DNA of 64,000 bases, from positions 31,145,286 through 31,209,285 of the forward strand of contig JAVLUZ010000154.1 of the NCBI GenBank assembly GCA_036768485.1, in the 5' to 3' direction. Shown piece after piece: positions 1 through 11,482 of the stretch (position 1 is its first letter; each line of letters starts with the position of its first letter). A program made the position numbers and the translations under genes. The notes under the pieces were generated by a model. The model made no database searches. It worked only from the letters and a program-made list of their open reading frames with translations, and was not told where the DNA came from. The stretch comes from Mermis nigrescens (taxonomy: Eukaryota; Nematoda; Enoplea; Mermithida; Mermithidae).

Positions 1-500
1 CTAAAACATCGCCAAAACAGGTTTTTGAGGTAATTTTAAGCGAGAAAACGCAAATAATTTAGTCGCTTCGCGCTGAATTTATTGTTTAATAGTGTATACA
101 GTTTTGGTCTTCTAACCCGTTCAAAATCACTCAAATTTGAGTTAGACATCGAGAGCATGTCAATTTTTCCAGCGCTCCGCGCAGGATTTGTTGTTCTAGT
201 GTAGTTTTTATCTTCTAATTGCTCAAAACCGATCAATTTTAAGATATGATATGAAAAACATGAAGTTTTTTCCGGCGCCTTGCGCCGGATTTATCGTTTA
301 TCTATAGCTTCTGTCTTCTATTCGATCAAAACTGCTCAAATTTGATTTATGACCTGAATGACATAAATTTTATTCCGGCGCAATTTTTTGTTCATGTATA
401 GTTTCTGTCTTAGAGCTCGCTCAAAACCACTCAAATTTGAGTTGGACATGGAGAAAATAATAAATTTTTTTAGCACTCTGCACCAGTGTTTTTGTTTTGT
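1..500. repeat. 105-bp tandem repeat with hairpin in each unit
   Basis: About five diverged units are visible, with the GC word at roughly 60, 168, 272, 374 and 470. Each unit holds CACTCAAATTTGAGTT, then ATTTTTCC and a GGCGC..GCGCC-type hairpin, then GGATTTRTTGTT and AGTTTYTGTCTTCTA. The array may start before the window. Confidence 0.8.
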
Positions 501-574
501 ACAAGGTCCGTTTGTACATGTACAAAGATAGTCCCCGAAAGTCTTTGTACATTTTGAACACACAAATTTTTGGG

Positions 575-900
575 TACTTTAATATGGTACAGTAGCGATT
601 TTAGTGTGGCAAAAACCGAGTTATTCAACCTTTTGTAGTGTATTTTAGCTCATTTCTAGGTTTTTGAGGGCAAAAATCACTGATTAATTATCGTCTCAAA
701 ACGGCGAAATTTGATATTTTTCCTTTCAAAATGCAATTTCTGCCATTATAAAGATGAACACACAATTACTCATTTTGGCGCGAAGCGCCGAAAATTTTTG
801 CGAATTTTAGACCTATTTTGCAATTTTTGTCTTCCCAAAAATCTTTGTACGTGTACAAAGAGGGTCCCCCAAAAGTCTTTGTACACCGAGAAAAATCTTT
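575..900 (+). repeat. S repeat copy 1 (TGTACAAAG-rich)
   Basis: It shares ACGGCGAAATTTGATATTTT, CACACAATTACTCATTTTGG, the hairpin GGCGCGAAGCGCC, and ATCTTTGTACGTGTACAAAG with the copies at 3695 and 4330. The short peptides it encodes differ between copies by frame and are not taken as genes. Confidence 0.78.
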
Positions 901-1060
901 ACCGAATACATAAAAAACGTGCAGTCTGCACCGAATTATCCATTTCCTCTTTTGTTTTTCTTAGCAAAACACAAACATTAAATACAAGGTCAAAAGTTAA
1001 GAAATTGTTTGTCGATGGAATGGTAAGAAATCACTTGTACAGATAGTTTAAACGATAGAG

Positions 1061-1580
1061 ATTTGTTTTGTATGAGAATAAAATAATGTGAAAATTTTCT
1101 GAAATTTTTTAAACAGTTTTCCTTCGCCATTGTGTAAAGCTCGTCAAGATACGGGAAAAATGCCTTATATTTCAGCCCATCTCCAAATAATTCTCGAGAT
1201 ATCTGACTTCGAAAATTTCCGCCCTCCCCCGAAATAAAATCCTGAATATGGACCAGTATCCGAGTATCCAAAAATTAGGCAACCTCTTTTGAAAAGTGAC
1301 CAACCAACCTAAAAATTGGATGCCGCAACGGGGCGAAGCTCTGGCCATTGCCCAGGTATGTTTGTGAATGGCTGGTCCAGCTCTACAATTCATGTATACC
1401 CCATGCACCACGAGCAGATGATAAATCACTAGCATATTTGTGATCAGCACCCCAGATTTACCCATAAATGACTAATTTGGGCAAAATTTTGGACAAAACC
1501 AAAGGTTGAAAAATTTCAGAATACCAAAAACCCCAAAAAACGAAAAAGCCAAGATTTTTTAGAACCCCAGAAACCCACTC
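1061..1580. other. No gene seen
   Basis: This is sequence without a recognised element. CATTGCCCAGGT at about 1346 recurs at 6331. Confidence 0.5.
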
Positions 1581-2293
1581 ATGCCAGCCCTGGCACCGGT
1601 GTCGCACCTTACAAGTGTCCGTGCCTGGTAGACTCGGCAGGACACTTTGAGGTACTTAAAGTAACCGGCCGGACATTTTAAGGCACCTTAAAGGGTCCGG
1701 CTCTGCCTTAAAGTGTCCGGGTTACGCTGAGTATACATACGCATATACGCCCACGCATATCACTCGCTGTACAATTAGGTAAATAGGCATGTACATATAT
1801 GCGTACCTTGTACAATGTATTGAGGTACATAAATACAAGCAAGCCGATGCATTACGAAGAATTCGTTGCATCGTGAATTCTTTATTCCCCTCTCTCCGAT
1901 TTTGTGCAAAAGCTTGCGATTTCTAGCAACTTTAGGTGCATTCTTTCAATTTTTGAATGAAAATTGAAGTTCTGCGCACTCCCCTAATGGTCAGCGAACC
2001 CCCACCCAACACTTTGGGCTGTTAAATGCCTGCTGCCTTACATGGGCAGTGGGCCAAATTCTGGCAGTCAGATGGAGCATAACTGCAAAAAACGCTAAAT
2101 TATTCAATTTTACGGATCTACCAATTTGGAGAGACTTTGGATTTTGGGGGTTCAAACCCTATCCTTTAACGTCTACGTATGATGCCCACTCTATCCCAAT
2201 GTTTAAATACATTTTTTCTCGCTTTTAAGCACGTTATTGTGGCCCGGACACTTTAAGGTAAACCTGGACACTTTAAGGTGTGACACTGGCATC
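1581..2293. mobile_element. MITE with CACCTTAAAGTGTCC arms
   Basis: Left TGGCACCGGTGTCGCACCTT and right AAGGTGTGACACTGGCA are inverted. Both arms contain several GGACACTTTAAGG / CCTTAAAGTGTCC words (three to four left, two right), a small version of the tandem-arm design seen at 34-42 kb. The outer boundary is approximate. Confidence 0.65.
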
Positions 2294-2629
2294 AATGTAA
2301 ATGCACATAACTAAGCCTAAGCCTAAGCGTGTGATAATATCACAGAAGTCAGAGACGGAGTAAGTTAAGAATATGGTACTTTCAGGATACTATGAAATAA
2401 ACTTCTGAAGAGCGGATTTTTTTGCTCAGTACTTAGAACATGTTGAAAGAAAGCAAGGAAAAAAATATTCATCCGTCTATGATCAATATTACAAAAGCTA
2501 TGGGTTTCGTTAATTAGCCTCTTCTCGACCTACGCAAGCATCTACTCAACCTAAGTATTTTAAGATTCAAACAGCTGAATACAGAATAACATTTAGATAC
2601 CCAATTTACGTCAATATAAGCATCTATAC

Positions 2630-2722
2630 ATCGACCTCAGCATCTATACATCTACCTAAGCATCTATACATCGACCTAAGCATCTATACATCGACCTAAG
2701 CATCTATACATCGACCTAAGCA
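2630..2722. repeat. 20-bp minisatellite CATCTATACATCGACCTAAG
   Basis: Five near-identical 20-bp units in direct repeat. Two more units occur at 8772-8815 beside the same GTGAACC-type sequence. Confidence 0.93.
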
Positions 2723-2729
2723 CCGTTTT

Positions 2730-3690
2730 TTTTCCACATTTAGGGTTTTTGTGAACCAAAATTTCGAGATTTGGAAAAAAATTTGGGCTTGGTTCACATA
2801 GTGGAAAATTTTTGTAATGCTAAAAATGCGTTCTGGAGAGGTAAAATTCCAAAATTTTCCGGCGCTTCGCGCCGGATTGATTCATTTTCATTGCATCTTA
2901 TTGATGCTCACGCCGCGCCGCACCAATTGCTGCTATTTTATTAGCTTGCTCTAGAAAACTTGTCTCAGATGAAAAATACGCATTTCCAGCACAGATTTTA
3001 GGGTAAATAGACCAACTTGAAACCACCGAATTTTTTTCCACATTTGGGTTAAGGGACTAATGCGTTTTCTTGACTATAGGTTACTTAAGTATACCTACGT
3101 AAACAACTAACTGAAGAAAGTGTCTATATCTCTAATAGATTTTTAATAATTTTTTAATCCCCTTTCTATGAAGCTGATATTTTGCGCGTTTTCTGATTTT
3201 CTAGATTTGAAAACGGTGATTTGATTTAGGTAGGTACCTAATCAAAGTTTGATTTCTGGAAAAATAAGAAAAAACTTATCAACCCCACAAAATTTGTCTT
3301 AACAACGTCTACACATGGCACTTCTTTCTTACTCATTCTCATTTGCTGTTTGACCAAATGTGTTTAGGTATGTAAATTTATGGTCTGGCTGGCTGGTAAC
3401 CTTCGCATATTTAAGGCTGCAATTGTGATAAGCGATTATCTCTGGTGCCCTCAAAATACCATACTCGACGATTTATTTAAACGACAATTCGCATTCTCCA
3501 AATACCTTACTCGATAATTTATTTAAACGTCAATGATTCACATGGAGGATAAATGCCCATTTAATTCAACAATGGCAACTCAACATTTAGCGGCTCAAGT
3601 TTAATGTAATAAGCGTTATCTCTGCTGCACTCTAAATACCTGTTCATAAAGTAGATTTCATCCATTTGTGGATTCGCAAATGGCTTAGCG
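2730..3690. other. AT-rich stretch with one GC hairpin
   Basis: It contains the hairpin CCGGCGCTTCGCGCCGG at about 2859. Otherwise no gene or complete element was recognised. Confidence 0.5.
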
Positions 3691-3694
3691 ACTT

Positions 3695-4010
3695 TAATGT
3701 GGTAAAGACAGAGTTGTTCGACCCTTGGTAGTATATTTTGGCTAATTCCTGGTTTTAAGAAAGCAAAAATCATTAAGTATCGTCTTAAAACGGCGCGAAG
3801 CGCCGAAAAATTTGACATTTTTCATTTCGAACTGCGATTTCTGCTATAATAAAGATATATATGACACAATTACTCATTTCGGCGCGAAGCGCCAAAAACT
3901 TTCGCGAATTTCAAATCTTTTTTGCAGTTTTTGTCTTCCCGAAAATCTTTGTACATCTACAAAGATGGTCCCAAAAAGTCTTTGTACATCGGGTAAAATC
4001 TTTGCCGAAT
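3695..4010 (+). repeat. S repeat copy 2
   Basis: Same order of words as copy 1, with two intact GGCGCGAAGCGCC hairpins (3793 and 3881) and AAGTCTTTGTACATCGGG. It is cut on the right by the hAT fragment ending at 4220. Confidence 0.78.
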
Positions 4011-4031
4011 ACAAAAAAAACCTGCTCTCAT

Positions 4032-4220
4032 ATCGCCAAGAAAGTGAATCAATGTCATTAATAGGTATCATCCAGCGCTCAGCGCCGAAAAAATTTGAGA
4101 AGTTGTGGTTACTTACGGCCAAAAATCATTGCAAATTGCTTATCCATTCTTTAACTCGCCAAATATTTTTGACCAATGGGGGCGGCCGCCCTTCCCTTGC
4201 CCCCCTTAAATCCGCCCCTG
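4032..4220 (+). mobile_element. Truncated right end of the 36140-type hAT element
   Basis: It shares CGCCAAGAAAGT, GTCATTAATAGGTATCATCC, GCCAAAAATCATTGCAAATT and the terminus CCTTAAATCCGCCCCTG with 36580-36767. No matching left end (CAGTGGCGG) was found upstream, and it interrupts the TGTACAAAG repeat region. Confidence 0.75.
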
Positions 4221-4329
4221 TATAGGACAAACAATTACTCATTTCGGCGCAAAGCGCCGAAAATTTTTGGGAATTTTACACTTTTTTACAGGTTTTGTCT
4301 TCCGAAAAATCTTTGAACATTTTGTACAC

Positions 4330-4800
4330 AGAAATTTTTGGGTACTATAATATGGTAGAGTAGCGACTTTAGTGTGGTAAAAACAGAGTTGCTCGACTTT
4401 TGATTACCTAATTTCTGGGTCTTTAGGGCAAAAATCACTAAGAATCGTCTTAAAACGGCCCGAAGCGCCATAAAATTTGAAATTTTTCCTCTTAAAATGC
4501 AATCTCTGCCATTATAATGATATGTAGAACACCCAATTGCTCATTTCGCCGAAAATTTTGCGAATTTCAGACCTTTTTTCAATTTTAGTCTTCACAATCT
4601 TTGTACATGTACAAAGACGGTCGGTCCCGAAAAGTCTTTGTACATTGGGAAAAATCTTTGCCGAGTACAAAAAACACTGCTGCACAAACGTCTTAACGAA
4701 CGGTAGTACAAATCACCTTTTTTTGTACGAGACAAAGATTTTGAGGCTCGTACAAAGATTTTTGGAGCGATCTTTGTACAACTTTGTACACGAAGTATAG
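4330..4800 (+). repeat. S repeat copy 3
   Basis: Starts TATGGTAGAGTAGCGACTTT and includes CTTTGTACATGTACAAAG. A further series of CTTTGTAC / GTACAAAG words continues to 4800. Confidence 0.72.
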
Positions 4801-5640
4801 GCACTTTTTGGCCGATTTTTCATTGAACAAAAAAATCGCCAAGTTTTCGTACAAAAAAAAACAGTGGTACAAAGAGCTACTAGATATATCAAACAAAGAG
4901 GATACACAAATAGCAATCAACGATGTGACAATGGGCGAGATGAAAAACGGAAATAAATGCTACATGATAAAATATAAAAACACGTAAACTAGCATGATAC
5001 TAAAAGCTATAGTGTCATTAATAAACTAAATTCAAACTAAATTTCTTGACGAAAATCCCGGGTTGTCCCAGGTGCCAAAAAATAAAAAATCCTCAGGCTT
5101 TTCCCGGATTCCCGAGTGATTGCCGCCACCCTGTCAATATATCGATGCGTATGTTATAGCATACGCACATGCAAATGCAAAGCTATTTTCGAATTTCGGA
5201 GATAACGCATAGTTCATTAGTTAATGGAATTTTCATAGAATCTTTAGGTTAGCAAAATCATGTTGATTGAATCTTATTTTTAATTCTGATTTTAATAACT
5301 TTCGAGAATTTCTTTAGCATTGCTTATCTTGAGAAAGTAGCAAAATGAGTTGAAAAGAAGACAAATGTCAAAAATATTCAACTATGTGCGCTGCTTATAA
5401 TTCGCACATTGCTTACCATTAAAAATAAGTAAAAGTAAGGTAAAACAAAAGATTGAAAAGAAAGTTTTGCGCTTCGCGCCAGATAAACTTTCTGTGTTGC
5501 TATTATTGCTTATCTTAATAAAGTGAATCACTATAGAATTTATATTTCCATTACTAACTTCAATACACATGCAGCACAAACTTGTACAAAAGAGTTGCAT
5601 GGGTGAGTTTAACTGACACATATACTTCTCTAAATATTAA
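4801..5640. other. No gene seen
   Basis: AT-rich; a single GCGCTTCGCGCC word at about 5470 belongs to the scattered hairpin family. Confidence 0.5.
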
Positions 5641-5645
5641 GCTCC

Positions 5646-6133
5646 AGAAAAAGGTGGGTCTGTCCCTGAAAAAGGTGGGTCCGTCTCTGAAAAAGGTGGG
5701 TCCGTGCCTGAAAAATGTGGATCTGTCCTTGAAAAAGGTGGGTCTGTCCCTGAAAAAGGTGCGTCCGTCTCTGAAAAAGGTGCGTCCGTCTCTGAAAAAG
5801 GTAGGTCCGTCTCTGAAAAAGGTGGGTCCGTGCCTGAAAAAGGTTGGTCTGTCTCTGAAAAAGGTGGGTCGGTCCCTGAAAAAGGTGGGTCTGTCCCTAA
5901 AAAGGATGGGTCTGTCTCTGAAAAAAGTGGGTGTTCAGCTTAATCAGTGGATCAGTCCCAGAAAAAGGTGGTGGGTCTGTCCCTGAAAAAGGTGGGTCCG
6001 TCTCTGAAAAAGGTGGATCCGTCTCTGAAAAAGGTGGGTCCGTGCCTGAAAAAGGTGGGTGTGTCCTTGAAAAGGTGGGTCTGTCCCTGAAAAAGGTGGG
6101 TCAGTGCCTGAAAAAGGTGGGTCCATCCGTATA
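5646..6133 (+). repeat. 21-bp minisatellite, about 23 units
   Basis: The unit GAAAAAGGTGGGTCYGTCYCT repeats with point differences; a break at about 5930-5960 splits it into two blocks. Because 21 is a multiple of three, several frames stay open (for example GLSLKKV repeats). There is no splice or start context that would make it a gene. Confidence 0.93.
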
Positions 6134-6600
6134 AAGGTGTCAAACAGTATAATAAGATGGTTCATGTGCATGTTTTGCAAACTGATCACGATATACTGTA
6201 TCTAGCATTTCCTTTAATCATCTCCAAAAATTTTCTCCCTGTACAAAACATAGCCCCGTCCAAGTTACCCCTTCGCCCCGTCCAACTTTTGGTTCGGCCC
6301 GTGCAGGTGATGGGCCGATATGGGGCATTGCCCAGGTGTGATTGAGGGCATCTTATTATCTGTTGCTGTTACAGATCTTCCAGGCTGGACGAAACCAACG
6401 AAAATTATGATGCTTTTCTAGCCATGGATGAATTTTAGCCCTTCGTAATTTTATCAGTCATTGGGGCTTAATTCTAGAATAGATAGAAGTCACAGAATTT
6501 AAATTAATGGGGATTTATCGAAAGATTAGTAGTTGTAAGGAAGATATTCAAAAGAAATTATCGACGGAAAGCATTTAGAAGGGAGAAATTGAGGAATGAA
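6134..6600. other. No gene seen
   Basis: There are two or three GCCCCGTCCAA-like words at 6253-6305. Nothing else was recognised. Confidence 0.5.
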
Positions 6601-6619
6601 GTTGTAAAGTGATAGAAGC

Positions 6620-6860
6620 ACAAAGCATGGGAAGGCGACTGCCGTAAACGGCGTATTGATTGATCTAATGTATACTGATGCATGCGTTTGTTTGTATGTA
6701 GGTACGCAATGTTTAGGGAAGGCGACTGCAAAAATCGTCGCAATGATTGATCGAATTGTCTTGTGTACATAGGTATGTAAGTAGGTACATAGGTAATATG
6801 TTCATTAGCGAAGGCGATGGCGATAATGCTGACGATTGATGAATCTATTATGAATTAAAG
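6620..6860. repeat. Degenerate ~90-bp tandem repeat
   Basis: Three loosely similar units begin GAAGGCGACTGC / AAGGCGATGGC and run to GATTGATC/GATTGATG. A TGAA run follows at 7026-7043. Confidence 0.6.
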
Positions 6861-7400
6861 AAGAACAGGTTAATTCGAACATACGTGCACACGATGAACG
6901 TTTATAAAGGACGTAGGTACATAACTATCCACAATGCATTTATTGGTTTCTATGTATAGCTTGAACAAACGTTATGTACTTAAATGAATACACTGCGATC
7001 AGTCGATGTAAGTTTACATGAATATGAATGAATGAATGAATGAAATAATTTATTACTGAAACGCGACAATTACGAAAGATGTAAAAGAGTAATAAAACGT
7101 ACAGTCAAAAGAATAAAAGCGTACAGCAAAAGGCGACGAGCGAGTCATGAAAATGACGATTTAAGCCCGCCCTATAATAAATTTGGATAAGTCGACATCA
7201 ATTAATCTAGATTTGAATATATTCAAGTTAGGGGAAGAGACTACAAAATCAGGTAGGTGAAAGAATGTAAGTTAGGCGCATTTACTGTTGCCTTGATAGA
7301 ACACTCCGTTCCTAATGCATTGGATAAATGTTGTGCTTAACATTACAGACAGGTGATCTGTGGAACACATCTGAGTGACAATTCTTTATGTACTGTAGGA

Positions 7401-7655
7401 TACTAGATTAGTAATCTTTTGCTCGCGTGGAAGTCGACGTAGGTTCTCTATGCAAATTTTTTATTATCATGAGTGATTTACGTAGTAGGCGCTTGTTCGG
7501 TCGCGAGAATTATTTATTACGGATAGTTTTAGATTAGTAACCTTATGCTCACGTGGAAGTCGACGTTTCTTTTCTATGCAAATTTTTTATCAATCATATG
7601 AGTGATTTACGTTGTTCCGGACGCGAGAATTGCTTATTCCGGTTGTTTACGCTCT
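7401..7655. repeat. ~126-bp direct duplication
   Basis: AGATTAGTAATCTTTTGCTC with GTGGAAGTCGACGT, then ATGCAAATTTTTTAT and GAGTGATTTACGT, occurs twice (7405 and 7531). Confidence 0.85.
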
Positions 7656-7903
7656 ACCGTGCTGCTGTGTAATACGCATTTCGTATATTGGATTGTGATC
7701 AAGATTGTTATGCTTTGCGCAGTTGCTGCGTTCTAAGAATGTACCTTAATCTTACAGAAATTAAATAGCTATCCAACGATTCGGTGAAACACTGACAATT
7801 GGTATAAGATTGTCAATTAGTTAGTATTGAAGGAGCCGGATTAAAAATCTGATAGGTGTGGCGGAGCATTGAAATTAACCATTCGACAGCGGCTATTGAT
7901 ACG

Positions 7904-8040
7904 GAAATCAGATTTCGTTTTGACGTGGCACATTTGTGGAACGCTCGAAACTGTTGATATACGAATTTTTATCATCAGATTTCGTTTCGACGTGGCACAT
8001 TTGTGGAACGCTCGAAACTATTGATATACGAAATTTTATC
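7904..8040. repeat. 68-bp direct duplication
   Basis: ATCAGATTTCGTTTYGACGT followed by GGCACATTTGTGGAACGCTC is present twice, nearly identical, back to back. Confidence 0.9.
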
Positions 8041-8263
8041 CAGCGACTTCTGAAAGGCGTACGACTGTCTGGATCAGCACAGAAATCAAGAGATAAAAGT
8101 GAGTGAGAATTTACACTTCAGTGATTATAATAATGGTCATGTAAACCATCCGGTGATCAATCTTTTTTGTTAGTGTTAGATAGAAAGGGAAGGATTACGT
8201 ATATTTTGACAAATAAGGATGCTAGCGTCATTTTCTTCCTAAGTCTCTTCTAATATTTATTTT

Positions 8264-8884
8264 TTAGGCTTAGGCTTAGTATGTGCCAGATGGAAATGAA
8301 AGTGAGGAAATAAAATTTTTGGAAAATTTTTTTTTCAATCAAAGGCTTTTCCGTCTGTTTTTTCAACTTTTATGTTAAAGATACGTGCTTGAAATCGCAT
8401 AAAAACGCTGTTTTTTTTAAATCTGGAACATGGAGCTATTCTAGAATTCGCCTGTCATTGGTTTTTGAATTTAATTCATTGATAATTTTTGCTTATTTGA
8501 ATAAAATCTTTGCTCTTTTTGATTTATTCTTTGTTGTGCTCAGCTACATTTACTCATTTTCTGTCGTTGATCGAAATATATCAAAGATTCGTCTTAGGTG
8601 CCACAATTATATGTAAGATGGGCTTTCTAAGAAAAAATGGCTTTTTTATCATGAGCGACCCGTTTTTGAACGTTTTTAGACCCCAAAAAATGTGAACCAA
8701 AATTTAAAATGTGGAAAAAAAGTTTAGGTATGGTTCACATTGTGAACCAAATCGCTAGGAAAAAAATGGTGGACCTAAGCATCTATACATCGACCTAAGC
8801 ATCTATACATTGACCTGAGCGGGAGCGACCTCGACCTAAGCAGCTTAAAACACTTTTACAGATATACTAAGCCTAAGCCTAAGT
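8264..8884. mobile_element. Element bounded by TTAGGCTTAGGCTTAGTAT inverted ends
   Basis: TTAGGCTTAGGCTTAGTAT at the left is inverted at the right (ATACTAAGCCTAAGCCTAAG). The interior has a pair of GTGAACCAA words and two 20-bp minisatellite units. Related ends occur at 2308-2327 and 61312-61330. The boundaries are probable, not proven. Confidence 0.5.
8766..8845. repeat. 20-bp minisatellite, second site
   Basis: Two full units and degraded ones of the repeat at 2630-2722. Confidence 0.88.
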
Positions 8885-9411
8885 ACATTAGAAGCAAAAA
8901 CTTAGATTTTCCTATATCTTATCAAGTAAAACCGAAAAAAACATGCACAAAAAATGTAAATTTTTAAAAAGTTGTTTTAAATTTCAAACAGCTTTCCGCG
9001 CCTCTTTACTTGTTTCTCCTTCATTGCTATGCTTCCTTTCATAATTTCAGCCCATATTATCTATTTCTGACAAATGTGTAAGTCCTTGGATCGAGCCGTT
9101 CAATCGTCCCACCCAACACTCAAACCGACAGTTGCCTGCAACTTTGCAAGTATGGCTCATATTTTCACCAAATTTTTTTCCGCGCTTCAATTTATCATGT
9201 TCTACCAGTTTGGCACAAAAACTTTGGCATTCCATATTCGTTTTGCTCCTTTTCTGAAAGTACCATATTCTTAACTTTAGCCGTCAGTGATAAGCCCAAA
9301 ATTTTTTCCACATCCCGAAATTTCGCTTCACAAAAACCCCAAACCCCTAAATGTTGAAAAAGCGATGAGTGAAGCAGTGGCGCCGCGCGGCTGGTAAACT
9401 GAACTGTACAC

Positions 9412-10786
9412 CAGTGTTGCCAACTCTGAAAAGACCAACCGGACATACCAACATTCAAAACCGGACAAAACCGGCCAAGAGCGCATGTAAATTCCGGACA
9501 AAACCGGCCAAATGATGTATACACTTGATAAATAACAAAGCGGCTAAAATTTATTCAAATCAACTATTGCACTTATATATCTACCACATTAAACGCATTT
9601 TGCACATTAAACAAGGCTTCATCAGAAAGTTACAACGTATCATTAAGGCACACGATATCATCATCACAAATGCTACGACCATACATTTTAGTTTTAAACA
9701 ATTAAAGCATTGGATCAGTAACAGTGAAGGTGCAACAATTCTCGCCCTTCCAACACAGTAAAAAACGAACACGTAATAAAGCATCAGTAGTTTTGACATC
9801 TAAGCGATTTCGTAGTTTGGTCTTCAGCAAACTTAATACAGAAATACCCCGTTCAACGCTAGCATTATAAAAGGGAAGACTTAAAGCAGACAATGCAAAT
9901 GAGGCTTTAAAACTAATGGCTTTAATGTGCTTGGCCGTTTTAACATGATTAAGAAGAGCATCGTGTTTTGGGGATAGATTAGCAGAACATAATTTACAGT
10001 GAGCAGAACCGTTTGAACCTTCTACTAGCCACGATTTGGAATTTGGTTCCCGAACACCGTTTTTTCCCAGCGATTTGGTTGACATTATAGACCAGACCCA
10101 AAATTTTTTCCCACTTTTTCCAACCTTTTTCCACGTTTTTTAGAGGTCTAAAAATGTTTAAAATAGACCCCCTGTATTAAAAAATCAGTGTTTTTTAAGT
10201 AGAACATCCTATGTGCTCATGTAATAGCGGTGTTTGATGTACTTTTTGTATAAAAATTTCGCGCTCTACTAGAAATATCACGATCAGTATACATTATTTC
10301 TGTTGAAATTTGAATTTCCTTCCTTCAGTAAAGCATTTTAGCCAATTCTGAAGTCGCTTTTGACAATAAAAACTATAATCTATCAAATGGCGCGAAGCGC
10401 CAGAAAATTCTGAAATTTTAGCTCTCTAAAACGCATTTTCGCATTACAAAAACTATCCAAATCCGTACAGAAGATAAGGATTTTCAATCATAGCGTAGTT
10501 CTAGACCAGATTGTCGATAAAAATGCTGCAATTGGCGTGGCGCGGCGCGGCTTAAAGATTAATAGCAAGTAAGATTTAAATCCATTCGGCGCGAAGCGCC
10601 GAAAAATTTTTCAACTTTTACCTCTCTTAGACGCATTTTTGCATTTTGAAACCGGACAAAAGCGGACCAACAGCTTAAAAAACCGGACATCGAAAACCGG
10701 ACATGACTGTCGACCGGACAAAACCGGACATCAAGCCTGAAAAGCGGACATAAATGTCCGGTTTCCGGCCAAGTTGGCAACCCTGC
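9412..10786 (-). mobile_element. hAT transposon, internally deleted, complete ends
   Basis: The 1,375-bp element has hAT-type inverted ends: CAGTGTTGCCAAC on the left and GTTGGCAACCCTG on the right (the reverse complement, CAGGGTTGCCAAC, is the classical form). It is flanked by a perfect 8-bp target duplication, CTGTACAC (9404-9411 and 10787-10794), which also fits the nTnnnnAn preference of hAT elements. Both subterminal regions carry many CCGGACA / CCGGACAAAACCGG words, likely transposase binding sites. The only ORF joins the two ends of a transposase, so the catalytic core has been lost and mobility would need a helper. Confidence 0.93.
9702..10085 (-). CDS. hAT-derived zinc finger / dimerisation fusion protein
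   Basis: This ORF encodes 127 residues from an ATG at 10085. Near the N terminus is a BED/C2H2-like finger, C-x2-C-x13-H-x5-H (AHCKLCSANLSPKHDALLNH, then VKTAKH). It is joined directly to the conserved hAT C-terminal dimerisation segment (LPFYNASVERGISVL, then LLKTKLRNRLDVKTTDALL). The usual several hundred residues of RNase H-like catalytic domain between these are absent. A normal hAT transposase is 500-700 residues. A DNA-binding, dimerising protein without catalytic core could act as a repressor of related elements; that role is inference. The frame is intact, so it is either a recent deletion or under some constraint. Confidence 0.75.
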   Translation of the reverse strand: MSTKSLGKNGVREPNSKSWLVEGSNGSAHCKLCSANLSPKHDALLNHVKTAKHIKAISFKASFALSALSLPFYNASVERGISVLSLLKTKLRNRLDVKTTDALLRVRFLLCWKGENCCTFTVTDPML

Positions 10787-10794
10787 TGTACACA

Positions 10795-11480
10795 GTTTGA
10801 TTCGTCTTCTATCCTACAGTATTTTGCACACAAAGCTCGACTACAATACACAGTAGAACCTGCATGCAGCACTTATTTCGAGAAGATAATAAACGTATTT
10901 GCGTTTTGAACCTATTGCAAGGCAAGTAGCTGTGGAGGAATAAAGAGAGCCAAAATTTTGAATGTACGAGTATTTTTCGCGAGGATTCTTTGGAGAAAAA
11001 TCAGAATCATTATTTGAAAAACCGTCAGAACAGATTTTAGCAGCTGCATAATGGACAAAATTTTCGAGCACTTCGCACCGAATTCCTTGCTTTTGCATAA
11101 CTTTTGTGATTCCAAAGATTCCAAGTTTGCGTGAATATGGTTCCAAATTGTAGGCGCTTACAAGCAGAATCATTTTAATTATTTTTCCTATTACCCACTA
11201 AGTTTTCTTCGAAATGTACATCTGTACTTACATGGAAGTTTGAGTTAAATATTTACATGTTAAACAACTTTTCAGCCGGTTCTAGCGGATATGTTGAGAA
11301 ATCAATTGTGCTGTGGCCCTTTTTTATGCACAGCCTTTGAATACAATAGAAATCAAAGTAAGTTTATTAAATCTTTTAAAATTTTTTCCTAGGGCTCGCT
11401 AAGAAATGTTCATTATTTTTATCTATAGACAAGAATTCGATAAGATAATTAATCTCAAAATTTAGTCCTCCCCTCAAAAT
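10795..11480. other. No gene seen
   Basis: There are small minus-strand ORFs without recognisable features. It follows the right target duplication of the hAT element. Confidence 0.5.
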
Positions 11481-11482
11481 TT

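Noticed and set aside
2311..2327. Telomeric repeat (CCTAAG)n
   Set aside because: Only two to three units, always next to transposon-like sequence; insect telomere repeats are normally CCTAA.
2630..2722. CRISPR-like array
   Set aside because: Units are contiguous without spacers and the genome is eukaryotic in character; it is a minisatellite.
5582..6134. ORFs with GLSLKKV or SVPEKGG repeats
   Set aside because: They are translations of a 21-bp minisatellite; more than one frame is open and there is no gene context.
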